64,000 nt of DNA from Butyrivibrio sp. GTDB lineage: Bacteria > Bacillota > Clostridia > Lachnospirales > Lachnospiraceae. A model generated the notes under the pieces. That model saw nothing but the letters and a program-made list of their open reading frames with translations. It did not search any database and was not told where the DNA came from. The position numbers and the translations under genes are program-made. Every line of letters starts with the position of its first letter. Position 1 is the first letter of the stretch. The stretch is taken from assembly GCA_015056625.1 (NCBI GenBank), contig SVFY01000002.1:124001-188000 (forward strand), written 5' to 3'. Below, piece by piece: positions 52,219-61,474 of the stretch.

Positions 52219-53910
52219 ATGTTGTGGGTAAATAAGTTAAAAAATGATCTAAAGGGTGTGCTTAAGGAACACCCTTTATCTGTGACTGTATTTTTTATAG
52301 CCTGTGTCATTGCAGGAATACATGAGGATTTTTATATCGGAGAAATCCTTAAATTTCTCTTTATATTTCTGTTTATGATAACCCCCTGTTTTTTAGCTGT
52401 GGAGACAGGACATTTCTCATTAAAAGAGCTTAATATCAAGAAGACGATACCGTATCTTATAACGATCATCTTTTCCTGTGTGTTGTGTGCTGGCTATGCC
52501 TTTTTGTTGTCGTTTAAATACGATGAAGCAGTACATAAAAAGGGAAGTCTTTATGTTCCATATACATACATCGAAAGGCTTGTGATCGTATATTTGGTCA
52601 TTACCATTGCCTTTAGTATTTACAGGATGTATAGAGACTGTGGCCTCTCTCTTGAACAGTACAGTGTAAGGGCATTTCTTGGCGTGGTTAAGGCTGGATT
52701 CTTATACGGAGTATTAGCTGTAGGAAGTCTTCTTCTTATCTATGCATTTAATGCACTTTTGTTTGATATTCCGGCAGAAACTCTTATCGAACTTACTATT
52801 CTTGGAGCAGTTCTTTTTCCAGGAGTTGTCATTGGACTTTCAAAGGTATCAGAGAGTCTTGGCAAGTTTTCAAAAGTACTTATGGGCTATGTACTGCCTG
52901 CAATAGTGGCCATAGCATGTCTTATTGTGTATATCTATATTATCAAGATAATCGTTGTAAGGACTATGCCTTCAAATGAAGCGTTTTCCATTATGACAGG
53001 TATATTTGTGGCGGGGCTTTTTATCTGGACAACAGCCCAGGGCTGCACAGAAGATCCTTTGCACAAGTACCTTTTGTTTTTCCCAATTGTCTTTTCACCA
53101 TTTATAGTTGTTCAGATAATATGTCTATCCATGAGGATAAGGCAGTATGGCATAACAAGCAGCAGGTACCTTGGAATACTGCTCATTGTTTTTGAGATCG
53201 TATATGTGGCATATTATGGAGTTTGCAGAATTAAGGGCAGGGGAGTAGGCGGATTTTTGTTTGTGATGCTTACAGCGCCTTTTATTATCTACTACCTGAT
53301 CCCCGGTATCAATGCGTACTCGGCGATTACAAATTCACAGTCAAAGGTAATTGAAAGATATCTTGATGCTTCAGCAAAAGGCGAGGAAACCTCGGATTTC
53401 AGGTCAGCCAAGTCTGCTTTGTACTCTATAAAAACTCAGGGAAGCATTGAAGGCATGAGATATGTAGAAAAGCTGAAGGGGAAGTACTCTCAGGAACTTA
53501 TTGAGTCCATAAACACCATTGGCTATGAAGTAAATTATGACGAGGGAGTAAAAACTGTAATTTATGCAAATATCAGTAATCCTGTGGTAAAGATAGAAGG
53601 ATATAAATACCTCAAAAATGCGGATATATCCATATATAACAGTGAAACAGATCCTACCAAGGTCCCTGTATATGAGCACTATGACAGGGAAAAGCCTCTT
53701 GGGACAGTCAATATAAAGGATATGGTCCTTGAGCTTAAAAAACTGGAGGAAGAGGATGCTGGTTTTGAAGAAAAGGGAAAAGTTCTCGATAAAGTAATAC
53801 CTCTTGAAAATGGAGCGGGGCTATATATCTATGACCTTGACACTGAGGTGACAGAGGATGGGCTTTTGGATTCAGTAAGTTATAGTGGCTATTACCTTTA
53901 CAATGACTAA
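52219..53910 (+). CDS. DUF4153-like multi-pass membrane protein
   Basis: The protein has 563 residues. About 10-11 hydrophobic segments fill residues 20-385, and a ~180-residue hydrophilic C-terminal domain begins near SQSKVIERYLDASAKGEETSDF. The layout and motifs such as YCLS/VRAFLGVVKAGFLYGVLAVGSLLLIYAFNALLFDIP recall DUF4153 proteins of Firmicutes. I make this assignment from memory. The C-terminal domain is beta-rich with many Tyr and Asp and should face outside. It lies 19 bases downstream of the CDF gene and may share its transcript. Function is unknown. Confidence 0.7.
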   Translation: MLWVNKLKNDLKGVLKEHPLSVTVFFIACVIAGIHEDFYIGEILKFLFIFLFMITPCFLAVETGHFSLKELNIKKTIPYLITIIFSCVLCAGYAFLLSFKYDEAVHKKGSLYVPYTYIERLVIVYLVITIAFSIYRMYRDCGLSLEQYSVRAFLGVVKAGFLYGVLAVGSLLLIYAFNALLFDIPAETLIELTILGAVLFPGVVIGLSKVSESLGKFSKVLMGYVLPAIVAIACLIVYIYIIKIIVVRTMPSNEAFSIMTGIFVAGLFIWTTAQGCTEDPLHKYLLFFPIVFSPFIVVQIICLSMRIRQYGITSSRYLGILLIVFEIVYVAYYGVCRIKGRGVGGFLFVMLTAPFIIYYLIPGINAYSAITNSQSKVIERYLDASAKGEETSDFRSAKSALYSIKTQGSIEGMRYVEKLKGKYSQELIESINTIGYEVNYDEGVKTVIYANISNPVVKIEGYKYLKNADISIYNSETDPTKVPVYEHYDREKPLGTVNIKDMVLELKKLEEEDAGFEEKGKVLDKVIPLENGAGLYIYDLDTEVTEDGLLDSVSYSGYYLYND

Positions 53911-53932
53911 TTATAAAGGTTTTGTTAAATGC

Positions 53933-53962
53933 TTGTCATTTAGCCTGCCTATGAGATATACT
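53933..53962 (+). promoter_or_regulatory. Promoter of gpmI
   Basis: TTGTCA (53933-53938), an 18-base spacer and TATACT (53957-53962), with TGGAGG before the start codon downstream. Confidence 0.6.
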
Positions 53963-54021
53963 ATGCAAGGAAATTGTAATAATTGTTTTAAGCTTATAGC
54001 TTGGAATGGAGGATATAAATA

Positions 54022-55569
54022 ATGAGAGGTTCAAAACCTACAGTTCTTTTAATACTTGATGGATACGGGATCAACGAGAACCCTGAGGGAAATGCCATCG
54101 CAATGGCCAAGACTCCTGTTATGGACGGCCTTATGAAGGATTACCCTTTTGTAAAGGGATATGCTTCAGGACTTGCTGTTGGTCTTCCTGATGGTCAGAT
54201 GGGTAACTCTGAGGTTGGTCATATGAATATGGGCGCTGGTAGAATTGTTTACCAGGAGCTTACAAGAATTACCAAGTCTATCGAAGATGGTGATTTCTTT
54301 ACCAATGAAGGACTTATGTGCGCTATAAACAACTGTAAGGAAAAAGACAGTGCGCTTCATATGTACGGTCTTGTTTCTGACGGCGGTGTACACAGCCACA
54401 TCACACATATCTATGGCCTTTTAGAGCTTGCTAAAAAGAATGGCCTTAAGAAGGTATATGTTCATTGCTTCCTTGATGGAAGAGATACTCCTCCTGAGAG
54501 TGGAATTGACTTTGTACAGCAGCTTGAGGACAAGATGAAGGAGCTTGGCATTGGTGAAATCGCTTCAATTTCTGGCCGTTACTATGCAATGGACAGAGAT
54601 AACAACTACGACAGAGTTGAGATCGCTTACAATGCGCTTACAAAGGGCGAGGGCAACAAGGCTAATTCTGCTCACGAGTGCATGGTTAATACATACAAAG
54701 ATGGCAAGACAGATGAGTTCGTTGTTCCTACAGTTATCATGAAGAACGGAGCTCCTGTAGCTACTATCAAGGATGGAGATTCAATCATTTTCTATAACTT
54801 CCGTCCAGACAGAGCAAGAGAGATCACACATTGCTTCTGTGATGATGAGTTTGACAAGTTTAACAGAGGTAAGCGCCTTGATGTAACTTATGTATGCTTT
54901 ACTGATTATGATCCACTTATTCCTAACAAGGAAGTTGCTTTCAAGAAGGTTCTTCTCAACAACACCTTTGGTGAGTGGCTTGCAGCTAAGGGACTTAAGC
55001 AGGCACGTATCGCTGAGACAGAGAAGTATGCTCACGTAACATTCTTCTTTAACGGCGGCGTAGAGCAACCCAATGAGGGTGAGGACAGAGTCCTTGTAAA
55101 CAGCCCTAAGGATGTTCCTACATATGACCTTAAGCCTCAGATGAGTGCTCCTGAAGTTTGTGAAAAGATCCTTGATGCGATAAGTTCACAGAAATATGAC
55201 GTTGTAGTTGCCAACTTTGCAAATCCTGACATGGTTGGCCATACAGGAGTTATCCCAGCAGCAGTTAAGGCTATCGAAGTGGTTGATGAGTGCGTAGGTA
55301 AGATCGTAGATGCAGTTAAGTCAGTTAATGGCACAATGTTCATCTGTGCTGACCACGGTAATGCTGATATGATGATCGATTATGAGACAGGCGAGCCATG
55401 GACAGCTCACACAACTAACCCTGTTCCATTCATCCTTGTAAACTATGATCCTGCATATACTCTTAGAGAGGGCGGATGCCTTGCAGATATCATTCCTACA
55501 CTTATTGAATGCATGGGAGAGCAGCAGCCAGCTGAGATGACAGGAAAGAGTCTTCTTATCAAGAAATAA
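54022..55569 (+). CDS. gpmI: 2,3-bisphosphoglycerate-independent phosphoglycerate mutase
   Basis: The protein has 515 residues, full length. It converts 3-phosphoglycerate to 2-phosphoglycerate in glycolysis using two Mn ions. Visible motifs are VLLILDGYGINENPEGNAI (metal site), GQMGNSEVGHMNMGAGRIVYQ, with the phosphorylated serine in GNSEVGH, VHCFLDGRDTPPESG, SISGRYYAMDRDNNYDR, NFRPDRAREIT, TFFFNGGVEQP, VVANFANPDMVGHTG and FICADHGNADMMID. GGAGG lies before the ATG. Codon bias fits high expression. Confidence 0.98.
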   Translation: MRGSKPTVLLILDGYGINENPEGNAIAMAKTPVMDGLMKDYPFVKGYASGLAVGLPDGQMGNSEVGHMNMGAGRIVYQELTRITKSIEDGDFFTNEGLMCAINNCKEKDSALHMYGLVSDGGVHSHITHIYGLLELAKKNGLKKVYVHCFLDGRDTPPESGIDFVQQLEDKMKELGIGEIASISGRYYAMDRDNNYDRVEIAYNALTKGEGNKANSAHECMVNTYKDGKTDEFVVPTVIMKNGAPVATIKDGDSIIFYNFRPDRAREITHCFCDDEFDKFNRGKRLDVTYVCFTDYDPLIPNKEVAFKKVLLNNTFGEWLAAKGLKQARIAETEKYAHVTFFFNGGVEQPNEGEDRVLVNSPKDVPTYDLKPQMSAPEVCEKILDAISSQKYDVVVANFANPDMVGHTGVIPAAVKAIEVVDECVGKIVDAVKSVNGTMFICADHGNADMMIDYETGEPWTAHTTNPVPFILVNYDPAYTLREGGCLADIIPTLIECMGEQQPAEMTGKSLLIKK

Positions 55570-55599
55570 TTGACTAACTGGTCCTGAATGTGCTATATT
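55570..55599 (+). promoter_or_regulatory. Promoter of secG
   Basis: TTGACT (55570-55575), an 18-base spacer and TATATT (55594-55599). The -35 box begins directly after the gpmI stop codon. Confidence 0.55.
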
Positions 55600-55647
55600 A
55601 CTTTTTGCGTGTTTTAGAATTCTTTGAACTTTTTTGGAGGTTTTTTC

Positions 55648-55890
55648 GTGAGCGTTTTAGATTACGTTTTTGGAGTTGTATTTATCATAATTTGCCTTGC
55701 GCTTTGCACACTTGTGCTCGCACAGGAAGGTAAGAACCAGGGACTTGGTGCTATTCAGGGAACAGTTGAGAACACATACTGGGGCAAGAATAAGGGCCGT
55801 TCAAGAGAGGGTATCCTTAAGAAAGTGACAGTAGCTCTTTCATTTGCTTTTATCATTCTTGGCATTGTTCTTAACATGGGTATTTTTTAA
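55648..55890 (+). CDS. secG: Preprotein translocase subunit SecG
   Basis: The GTG at 55648 is chosen because TTGGAGG lies 7 bases upstream. A start at 55624 would include that site in the coding region. The protein has 80 residues with two membrane spans (VFGVVFIIICLALCTLVLAQEG and VTVALSFAFIILGIVLNMGIF). They flank a Gly/Asn-rich loop (GLGAIQGTVENTYWGKNKGR), the classic SecG layout. It assists SecYEG-mediated export. The gene lies between gpmI and rnr, a common order in Firmicutes. Confidence 0.95.
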   Translation: MSVLDYVFGVVFIIICLALCTLVLAQEGKNQGLGAIQGTVENTYWGKNKGRSREGILKKVTVALSFAFIILGIVLNMGIF

Positions 55891-55919
55891 TAGAAAATAC
55901 AAATCATATTAACTTTTCT

Positions 55920-55952
55920 GGGCACTCTACTACAAGGTTAGTTGGGGTGCCC
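55920..55952 (+). terminator. Hairpin after secG overlapping the rnr promoter
   Basis: GGGCAC/GTGCCC extended by T-G, C-G, T-G and A-T pairs (55920-55929 with 55943-55952). An AT-rich tract follows. It could end secG transcripts. Its right arm contains the -35 box proposed for rnr. Confidence 0.55.
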
Positions 55953-55969
55953 ATATTTTATGGTATTAT
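55942..55969 (+). promoter_or_regulatory. rnr promoter, probable leaderless start
   Basis: TTGGGG (55942-55947), a 16-base spacer and an extended -10 TGGTATTAT (box 55964-55969). Six bases separate the -10 box from the rnr ATG, and no ribosome binding site is visible. Confidence 0.5.
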
Positions 55970-55975
55970 AAAGAT

Positions 55976-58240
55976 ATGAGTAAAAATAAGAGCCTAAAGC
56001 GCATGGATGAGCAGCTTTTTGGCAGAGATAAAAAGAAAAACTACATAACAGGACAGTTCGTATCAAGTGGAAGAGGCTTTGGATTTGTGGAAGTGGAAGG
56101 TAGAGATGAGGATATCTTTATTCCTGAAGAGTACGTCCACGGGGCTTTCCACACAGATACTGTTGAGGTTGAGATACTGCCAGAGAGCACTGGAAAAAGG
56201 CAGGAAGGCAGAATAAGAAACATCCTCATAAGGGGCATGGAAGAGGTGGTTGGAACCTTCCAGGGGGAGACTAACTTTGGCTTTGTGATCCCTGATAACA
56301 ACAAGATAGAAAACGACATCTTTATTCCAAGGGAACACACAAATGGAGCTGTTACCGGAGATAAGGTGGTAGTTACAATAACTGACTATGGCGATCCTAT
56401 TGCTCACCGCAAGCCAGAGGGCAAGGTGAAGGAAGTTATTGGCAATATCAATGATCCAGGGGTAGATATCATTTCAATAGTCATGGGATACGGGATACCC
56501 TATGAGTTTCCTGAGAAGGTAATAAACCAGGCAAACAGATGCCCTGACAGCGTCAGCGAAGCGGACATGTACGGAAGGTCAGATCTTAGGAATGTGACAA
56601 TGGTCACAATTGATGGCGAAGATGCCAAGGACCTGGATGATGCAGTCAGCCTTCATATTGATGAAGAAGGCAATTATCATCTTGGCGTCCATATAGCTGA
56701 TGTGACTAATTACGTGCAGGAGAGTTCTGCTCTTGACAGGGAAGCTTTTAAGAGAGGCACCAGCGTATATCTTGTAGACCGGGTTATACCTATGCTTCCC
56801 CACAGACTGTCAAATGGTATATGCTCACTTAATCACGGTGAGGACCGACTTGCTCTAAGCTGTCTTATGACCTTTGATGTTAATGGCGGCCTTATTGACC
56901 ACGATATAGTTGAGTCTGTAATCAATGTCAATGAGCGCATGTCTTACACTGATGTGGCCAAGATCTTAGAGGATAAGGATCCTGATACCATTGAAAGGTA
57001 TAAGGAGCTTGTTCCTATGTTTGAGGATATGGCTAAGCTTTCGCTTATCCTTCGAGGCAAGAGGGAGAAGAAGGGCGCCATCGACTTTGATTTTCCTGAG
57101 TCCAGGATAATACTGGATAAGGAAGGAAATCCTGTTGATATTGTTCCTCATGAGAGAAATGTGGCAACCAGGCTTATAGAGGACTTTATGCTTGCTGCCA
57201 ATCAGACAGTGGCTGAGCATTTTTATTATATGCAAAGTCCCTTCGTATACAGAGTGCACCAGCAGCCTGATCAAGAGAAGATTGCATCTTTATCTTCATT
57301 TGTATCAAAATTTGGTCATCACATTAAGGTGCGCAAGGATGATGGTGTAAGGCCAAAAGAGCTTCAAAAGCTCCTTAAAGGTATTCAGGGAACCAAGGAA
57401 GAGCCAGTGATCAGCAGGATGGCTTTAAGATTCATGATGCAGGCTAAATACAGCACTGAATGCACAGGCCACTTTGGACTTGCATTTGATTATTATTGTC
57501 ATTTCACATCCCCCATCAGGAGATATCCGGACCTTCAGATACACAGGATCATCAAGGATCATTTGAGGGGCAGGATGAATGAAAGAAAGGCTGATCACTA
57601 CAGGGAGATCCTTGATGAGGTGGCCAAGCACTCATCGGAGACAGAAAGACGTGCTGAAGAAGCTGAGAGGGAAACTGACAAGCTCAAAAAAGCCCAGTTC
57701 ATGGAAAACCATGTGGGAGAGCGATTTGAGGGACTTGTTTCAGGTGTAACTGCCTATGGCTTTTTTGTGGAGCTTGAAAACAGCTGTGAGGGAATGGTCA
57801 GAGCAGCTTCAATGGAAGACGATTTCTACGTATATGAAGAGACATCAATGAAGCTTGTGGGCGAAAGATATCACAAGGAATACACCATCGGCCAGAAGGT
57901 CATGATAAAGGTAGTGGGAGCTGACAGGCTTACCAAGACCATAGACTTTAAGCTTGCAAGTGATGACCCTGAAGATGATACCAACGACTTCGTTGAATAC
58001 TCTGATGGACGCAAAGCTGTAGAGAAAAGAGCAAACAAGATAAGAAGACTCTCCATGGAAGCAGCTGATGACAGAGAAGCTTCTGATCCCGGCTCTGGCA
58101 GGAAAACTACCAGCAAAGCAAAAGAAGATAAGAAAAAGTCCACAAGAAAAGTTTATAAGGTACATAAATACAAGAAATCTGCCACCAGCAAGGCTGCAAG
58201 AACAGCCCAGGGCAAAGGCAGATCCAGGAAAAAGAGATAA
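55976..58240 (+). CDS. rnr: Ribonuclease R
   Basis: The protein has 754 residues. Two cold-shock-type RNA-binding domains (about 20-150: [19 protein letters not shown] and [20 protein letters not shown]) precede the RNB catalytic domain ([18 protein letters not shown], with the metal-binding aspartates, and [37 protein letters not shown]). An S1 domain ([29 protein letters not shown]) and a very Lys/Arg/Ser-rich tail follow. It degrades structured RNA 3' to 5' and by family knowledge removes non-stop mRNAs with tmRNA and SmpB. smpB starts 2 bases later. Confidence 0.97.
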   Translation: MSKNKSLKRMDEQLFGRDKKKNYITGQFVSSGRGFGFVEVEGRDEDIFIPEEYVHGAFHTDTVEVEILPESTGKRQEGRIRNILIRGMEEVVGTFQGETNFGFVIPDNNKIENDIFIPREHTNGAVTGDKVVVTITDYGDPIAHRKPEGKVKEVIGNINDPGVDIISIVMGYGIPYEFPEKVINQANRCPDSVSEADMYGRSDLRNVTMVTIDGEDAKDLDDAVSLHIDEEGNYHLGVHIADVTNYVQESSALDREAFKRGTSVYLVDRVIPMLPHRLSNGICSLNHGEDRLALSCLMTFDVNGGLIDHDIVESVINVNERMSYTDVAKILEDKDPDTIERYKELVPMFEDMAKLSLILRGKREKKGAIDFDFPESRIILDKEGNPVDIVPHERNVATRLIEDFMLAANQTVAEHFYYMQSPFVYRVHQQPDQEKIASLSSFVSKFGHHIKVRKDDGVRPKELQKLLKGIQGTKEEPVISRMALRFMMQAKYSTECTGHFGLAFDYYCHFTSPIRRYPDLQIHRIIKDHLRGRMNERKADHYREILDEVAKHSSETERRAEEAERETDKLKKAQFMENHVGERFEGLVSGVTAYGFFVELENSCEGMVRAASMEDDFYVYEETSMKLVGERYHKEYTIGQKVMIKVVGADRLTKTIDFKLASDDPEDDTNDFVEYSDGRKAVEKRANKIRRLSMEAADDREASDPGSGRKTTSKAKEDKKKSTRKVYKVHKYKKSATSKAARTAQGKGRSRKKR

Positions 58241-58242
58241 CA

Positions 58243-58713
58243 ATGGCAGAAGATAATAAGGCAAGAAAGCTAATAGCAAATAACAAAAAAGCATATCACG
58301 ACTACTTCATCGAAGAAAAGTATGAAGCGGGACTTGAACTGTTTGGCACGGAAGTTAAGTCGCTCAGGCAAGGTAAGTGCAGTATCAAGGAGTCATGGAT
58401 CAGCATAGATAAAGGTGAAGCCTTTATCATGGGTATGAATATAAGTCCTTATGAGAAGGGAAATATATTCAATAAAGATCCGCTTCGTGTTAAAAAGCTC
58501 TTGCTCCATAAGGCTGAGATCAGAAAACTTGACCAGCAGAAAATGGTTCAGGGCTATACACTGGTACCTTTAGAGGTGTATTTTAAGAATGGAAGAGTCA
58601 AGGTCGAAATAGGACTTGCCAAGGGTAAAAAACTCTATGACAAGCGTGCAGATATGGCTAAAAAGGATCAGCAAAGAGAGGCTGAAAAAGAGTTTAAGCA
58701 AAGGTTCAAATAA
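58243..58713 (+). CDS. smpB: SsrA-binding protein
   Basis: The protein has 156 residues. Motifs are [107 protein letters not shown] and the lysine-rich C-terminal tail that follows mRNA into the ribosome. It binds tmRNA and delivers it to stalled ribosomes. It is translationally linked to rnr. The tmRNA gene lies 1.5 kb downstream, beyond the HPt and response-regulator genes. Confidence 0.98.
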   Translation: MAEDNKARKLIANNKKAYHDYFIEEKYEAGLELFGTEVKSLRQGKCSIKESWISIDKGEAFIMGMNISPYEKGNIFNKDPLRVKKLLLHKAEIRKLDQQKMVQGYTLVPLEVYFKNGRVKVEIGLAKGKKLYDKRADMAKKDQQREAEKEFKQRFK

Positions 58714-58745
58714 ACCTTTGACTTAAGGAGGATATAACTACGATC

Positions 58746-59333
58746 ATGCCTGAAGATAAAGATGGATGGTTAGATCAGCTAAAACAGGTTGAGACAGCTG
58801 ATGGAATAAGGTACACAGGTAGTAAGGAAGCTTATCTTAAGTTTCTGAGGACTTTTTATACCACTTTAGAGGATAAGGCAGACGAGATTGAAAACTCCTA
58901 CAAGAATGGCGATATGGAGTTTTGTACTATAAAAGTCCATGCACTTAAGAGCACAGCCAGGATAATAGGAGCAAGGAAGCTTTCAAAGCTTGCTGAGAAG
59001 CTGGAAGAAGCGGGTAAGAAAAGGGACTTAAAAACATTTGATGAACATATATATGAGCTTCTTACCATGTTCAGAGGATATAAAGAAAACCTTGCAAGTC
59101 TTCCAGTTGAAAAAGATCTCATGAAGAAAGAACCTATTTCAGATGATGCTTTACTTGATGCCTATGGAGCGCTAAAAAGCTTTGCTGCGCAGATGGATGT
59201 GGATGCCATCAGAATGATCCTTGATGAACTTGCTATTTACGAATTGAAACCAGCTGATCAGGAGAAAATTGAAACAATTAACAGAAAATTGTTACAATTT
59301 GATTGGGATGAAATAGAAAAGCTGTTACAATAG
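58746..59333 (+). CDS. Histidine phosphotransfer (HPt) domain protein
   Basis: The protein has 195 residues. The HPt motif CTIKVHALKSTARIIGARKLSKLAEKLEEAG is present with the phosphorylatable H65. The C-terminal ~70 residues (ALLDAYGALKSFAAQMDVDAIRMILDELAIYEL) form a second helical segment like the tail of HPt modules. AAGGAGG is present, but 14 bases before the ATG, an unusually long spacing that suggests weak translation. It lies between smpB and a response regulator gene. The two probably form a phosphorelay pair whose hybrid sensor kinase is elsewhere. Confidence 0.87.
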   Translation: MPEDKDGWLDQLKQVETADGIRYTGSKEAYLKFLRTFYTTLEDKADEIENSYKNGDMEFCTIKVHALKSTARIIGARKLSKLAEKLEEAGKKRDLKTFDEHIYELLTMFRGYKENLASLPVEKDLMKKEPISDDALLDAYGALKSFAAQMDVDAIRMILDELAIYELKPADQEKIETINRKLLQFDWDEIEKLLQ

Positions 59334-59370
59334 TAGTATGAATATACTGCACCCCGGAGGATGTGTATCG

Positions 59371-60138
59371 ATGGCTGTTAACAGAGCAATTGTAATAGGA
59401 CAAAAGGAATCATTCTTTATCAAGGTACTTATCAAAAAGATGCTTGATGGCATGATCCAGACAAAGTATGTTCAGAATACGGTCGATGAGATCAACAGGA
59501 ATATTAACGAAGCTGATATTGCTGTTTATTATATGGACTCCGGAGAGGTGATAGAGCCCGGTATCTTAAGGTTTATAGTAGATACACTTAAAGACAAGGA
59601 AAAGAAGCTGATCCTTATAGGAGACCCTGCTGACACCAGGTTTTTAAATGACGATATTCCAGATGACATTCTCTATCAGGTTCTTCCAAGACCACTTGAT
59701 AATGACAAGTTTATGTCTGTAATATCTGAGTTCTTCAATAAAAACTCAATGGATGAGTTTAAAAAGAGCATTCTGGTTTGCGATGATGATCCCAATTATC
59801 TGGGCCTTGTAAGAGAGTGGCTTAAGGACACATACAAGGTATCAGTAGTAACATCAGGACTTCAGGCTATCAAGTGGCTTGGAAAAAATAAGGCTGATCT
59901 TATTTTACTCGATCATGAAATGCCTGTAACAACAGGCCCACAAGTTCTTGAGATGTTAAGGGCAGATGAGGAGACCAGATCTATTCCAGTTATGTTCCTT
60001 ACTGGTAAGAGTGATAAAGAGAGTGTACTTGCAGTTGTAGCGCTTAAGCCTGAAGGATATTTCCTAAAGAACATCGAGAAGGAAGAACTTCTTGAAAAAC
60101 TTTCGCAATTCTTTGCACTCCAGGTTGCAAAAAGCTAA
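59371..60138 (+). CDS. Response regulator with a degenerate and an intact receiver domain
   Basis: The ATG at 59371 is chosen because CGGAGG (59355-59360) precedes it. An in-frame ATG at 59338 lies upstream of that site. The protein has 255 residues. The N-terminal ~120 residues resemble a receiver that lacks the usual aspartate cluster and has RPLD where the conserved lysine loop would be. The C-terminal receiver is complete: acidic cluster D138-D140, phospho-acceptor D181 (LILLDHEMP), T211 and K226 (LKPEGYFLK). No output domain is present, so it must act through protein contact. It probably accepts phosphate from the HPt protein encoded just upstream. Confidence 0.85.
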   Translation: MAVNRAIVIGQKESFFIKVLIKKMLDGMIQTKYVQNTVDEINRNINEADIAVYYMDSGEVIEPGILRFIVDTLKDKEKKLILIGDPADTRFLNDDIPDDILYQVLPRPLDNDKFMSVISEFFNKNSMDEFKKSILVCDDDPNYLGLVREWLKDTYKVSVVTSGLQAIKWLGKNKADLILLDHEMPVTTGPQVLEMLRADEETRSIPVMFLTGKSDKESVLAVVALKPEGYFLKNIEKEELLEKLSQFFALQVAKS

Positions 60139-60150
60139 ACCGACAGGTTA

Positions 60151-60179
60151 TTGATTTAATCTGTGTTTATGTATATACT
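60151..60179 (+). promoter_or_regulatory. Promoter of ssrA
   Basis: TTGATT (60151-60156), a 17-base spacer and TATACT (60174-60179), about 20 bases before the mature tmRNA 5' end. Confidence 0.65.
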
Positions 60180-60198
60180 GAAAAAGCAAATTAAATAT

Positions 60199-60550
60199 GG
60201 GTTAGTAAAGGTTTCGACAGGGATTTTGAAGCTGGAGAAGCTATCCGCAGGACGGTGCGTTAAACCTCAAATTAAAATTAAACGCTGAAGATAATTTAGC
60301 ATTTGCTGCCTAAGGGCAGCTCGTGGACTTAAGTACACCTACATATTTAAGTATCCGCGTCAAAACTTGTAGGAAACGACATGGCAAGTGCCCCGAGGCT
60401 GTGGTCGTATAAGGGGCTACAGATCATTTTTGGTTGCCTATTACTGAAGATGTGATGGAACAGGAATGCAGAATTCCGAAATAACAGGCTATGATAGTAG
60501 AAGGACAGGGGATGAATTTTTGGACGCGGGTTCGACTCCCGCCTAATCCA
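60199..60550 (+). ncRNA. ssrA: Transfer-messenger RNA (tmRNA)
   Basis: The 5' GGGTTAG pairs with 3' CTAATCC (60543-60549) as the acceptor stem with one G-T pair, and A60550 is the discriminator. CCA is not encoded, since CTA follows. The 5' part contains the conserved GTTTCGACAGGG, and the 3' part has the T arm GCGGGTTCGACTCCCGC. The tag frame starts at GCT 60284 and reads AEDNLAFAA with stop TAA at 60311-60313, close to AEDNFALAA-type tags of Clostridia. It is about 352 nt long, a normal size. It rescues stalled ribosomes with SmpB. Confidence 0.96.
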
Positions 60551-60554
60551 CTAA

Positions 60555-60585
60555 AAAAAGCGGCTAAGTTGAGCCGCTTTTTTTA
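60555..60585. terminator. Bidirectional terminator between ssrA and proB
   Basis: A perfect 11-bp stem AAAAAGCGGCT/AGCCGCTTTTT (60555-60565 with 60572-60582) with a 6-base loop. It serves ssrA on the plus strand and proB on the minus strand. Confidence 0.92.
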
Positions 60586-60588
60586 TGT

Positions 60589-61389
60589 TTATATTTCCTT
60601 GGCAACAAATAATGTTCCAACTTTTTTCTTTTCTATGATGTCATAGAGTTTTTCAGGATTTTTTCCGTTAGTAACAAGAACGTCAATGCCATGTGAAGTT
60701 GCAAGCTCAGCAGCTTCTAACTTGGTGATCATTCCCCCGGTTCCGCGATTTGACCCTGATCCTGATGCAAGGCTCTTTAATTCTTCAGTTATTTCCTCAA
60801 CTCTGCTGATCACTTTTGCATTCTTGTCTGTCTTGGGATTGCCATCATAAAGGCCATCAATATCTGAGAAAATAATGAGCTTGCATGCGTTGCAGAACAC
60901 AGCTACAACAGCAGAGAGCATATCGTTATCCGAAAAGAGTTTTTTCTCTGATTCGATCTCAGTGTGGCTTACGGAGTCATTCTCGTTGACGATTGGGATG
61001 ATATGGTTTTCAAGGAGGGCATCAAAGGTGTTTTTTAAGTTTTCACTTCTGATGGGATCAGCAATATCTCCGTTGTCCAAAAGGATCTGTCCAACCATTC
61101 TGCCATATTCACTAAAGAATTTGTCATACAGGTGCATAAGCTCAGTCTGACCAACAGCAGCAGCGGCCTGTTTCAACCTGATCTCTTTTGGCTTTTGTGA
61201 AAGTCTCATCTTTCCTGCACCAACTGCAATGGCACCAGAGGAGACAAGCACAAGGTCATAACCAAGGTTCTCAACACCAGCTAAAGCCCTGCACAGATGA
61301 TCAAGTGCTCTGATATCTATATTTCCCTCTTCATTGGTGATGGTAGAAGTACCGACTTTTACCACAATTCTCTTTTTACTTACAGCCAT
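60589..61389 (-). CDS. proB: Glutamate 5-kinase
   Basis: The protein has 266 residues and consists of the amino-acid kinase domain only. The PUA domain present in the E. coli enzyme (367 residues) is absent, as in many Firmicutes. Motifs are RIVVKVGTSTIT, LVLVSSGAIAVGAGKM, QAAAAVGQTELMHLYDKFF, IPIVNENDSVS, FSDNDMLSAVVAVFCNACKLIIFSDIDGLYDGNP and GTGGMITKLEAAELATSHGIDVLVTNG. It phosphorylates glutamate in the first step of proline synthesis and is usually feedback-inhibited by proline. proA is not adjacent. Confidence 0.95.
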   Translation of the reverse strand: MAVSKKRIVVKVGTSTITNEEGNIDIRALDHLCRALAGVENLGYDLVLVSSGAIAVGAGKMRLSQKPKEIRLKQAAAAVGQTELMHLYDKFFSEYGRMVGQILLDNGDIADPIRSENLKNTFDALLENHIIPIVNENDSVSHTEIESEKKLFSDNDMLSAVVAVFCNACKLIIFSDIDGLYDGNPKTDKNAKVISRVEEITEELKSLASGSGSNRGTGGMITKLEAAELATSHGIDVLVTNGKNPEKLYDIIEKKKVGTLFVAKEI

Positions 61390-61440
61390 TTTGTTTTTCC
61401 TTCTTTTATATTTTAAAGTGTTAAATTGAAAATCTTAATA

Positions 61441-61466
61441 AAAAAGTCGCTTTTTGGCGACTTTTT
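61441..61466 (-). terminator. Terminator of the 189-residue hypothetical gene
   Basis: A perfect 10-bp stem AAAAAGTCGC/GCGACTTTTT (61441-61450 with 61457-61466) with a 6-base loop. On the minus strand it follows the gene at 61475-62044 and is followed by Ts. Confidence 0.88.
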
Positions 61467-61474
61467 CGCGTTAG

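Noticed and set aside
59338..59370. Earlier start for the two-receiver response regulator
   Set aside because: The CGGAGG ribosome binding site lies inside this stretch, and the receiver-like fold begins only after the ATG at 59371.
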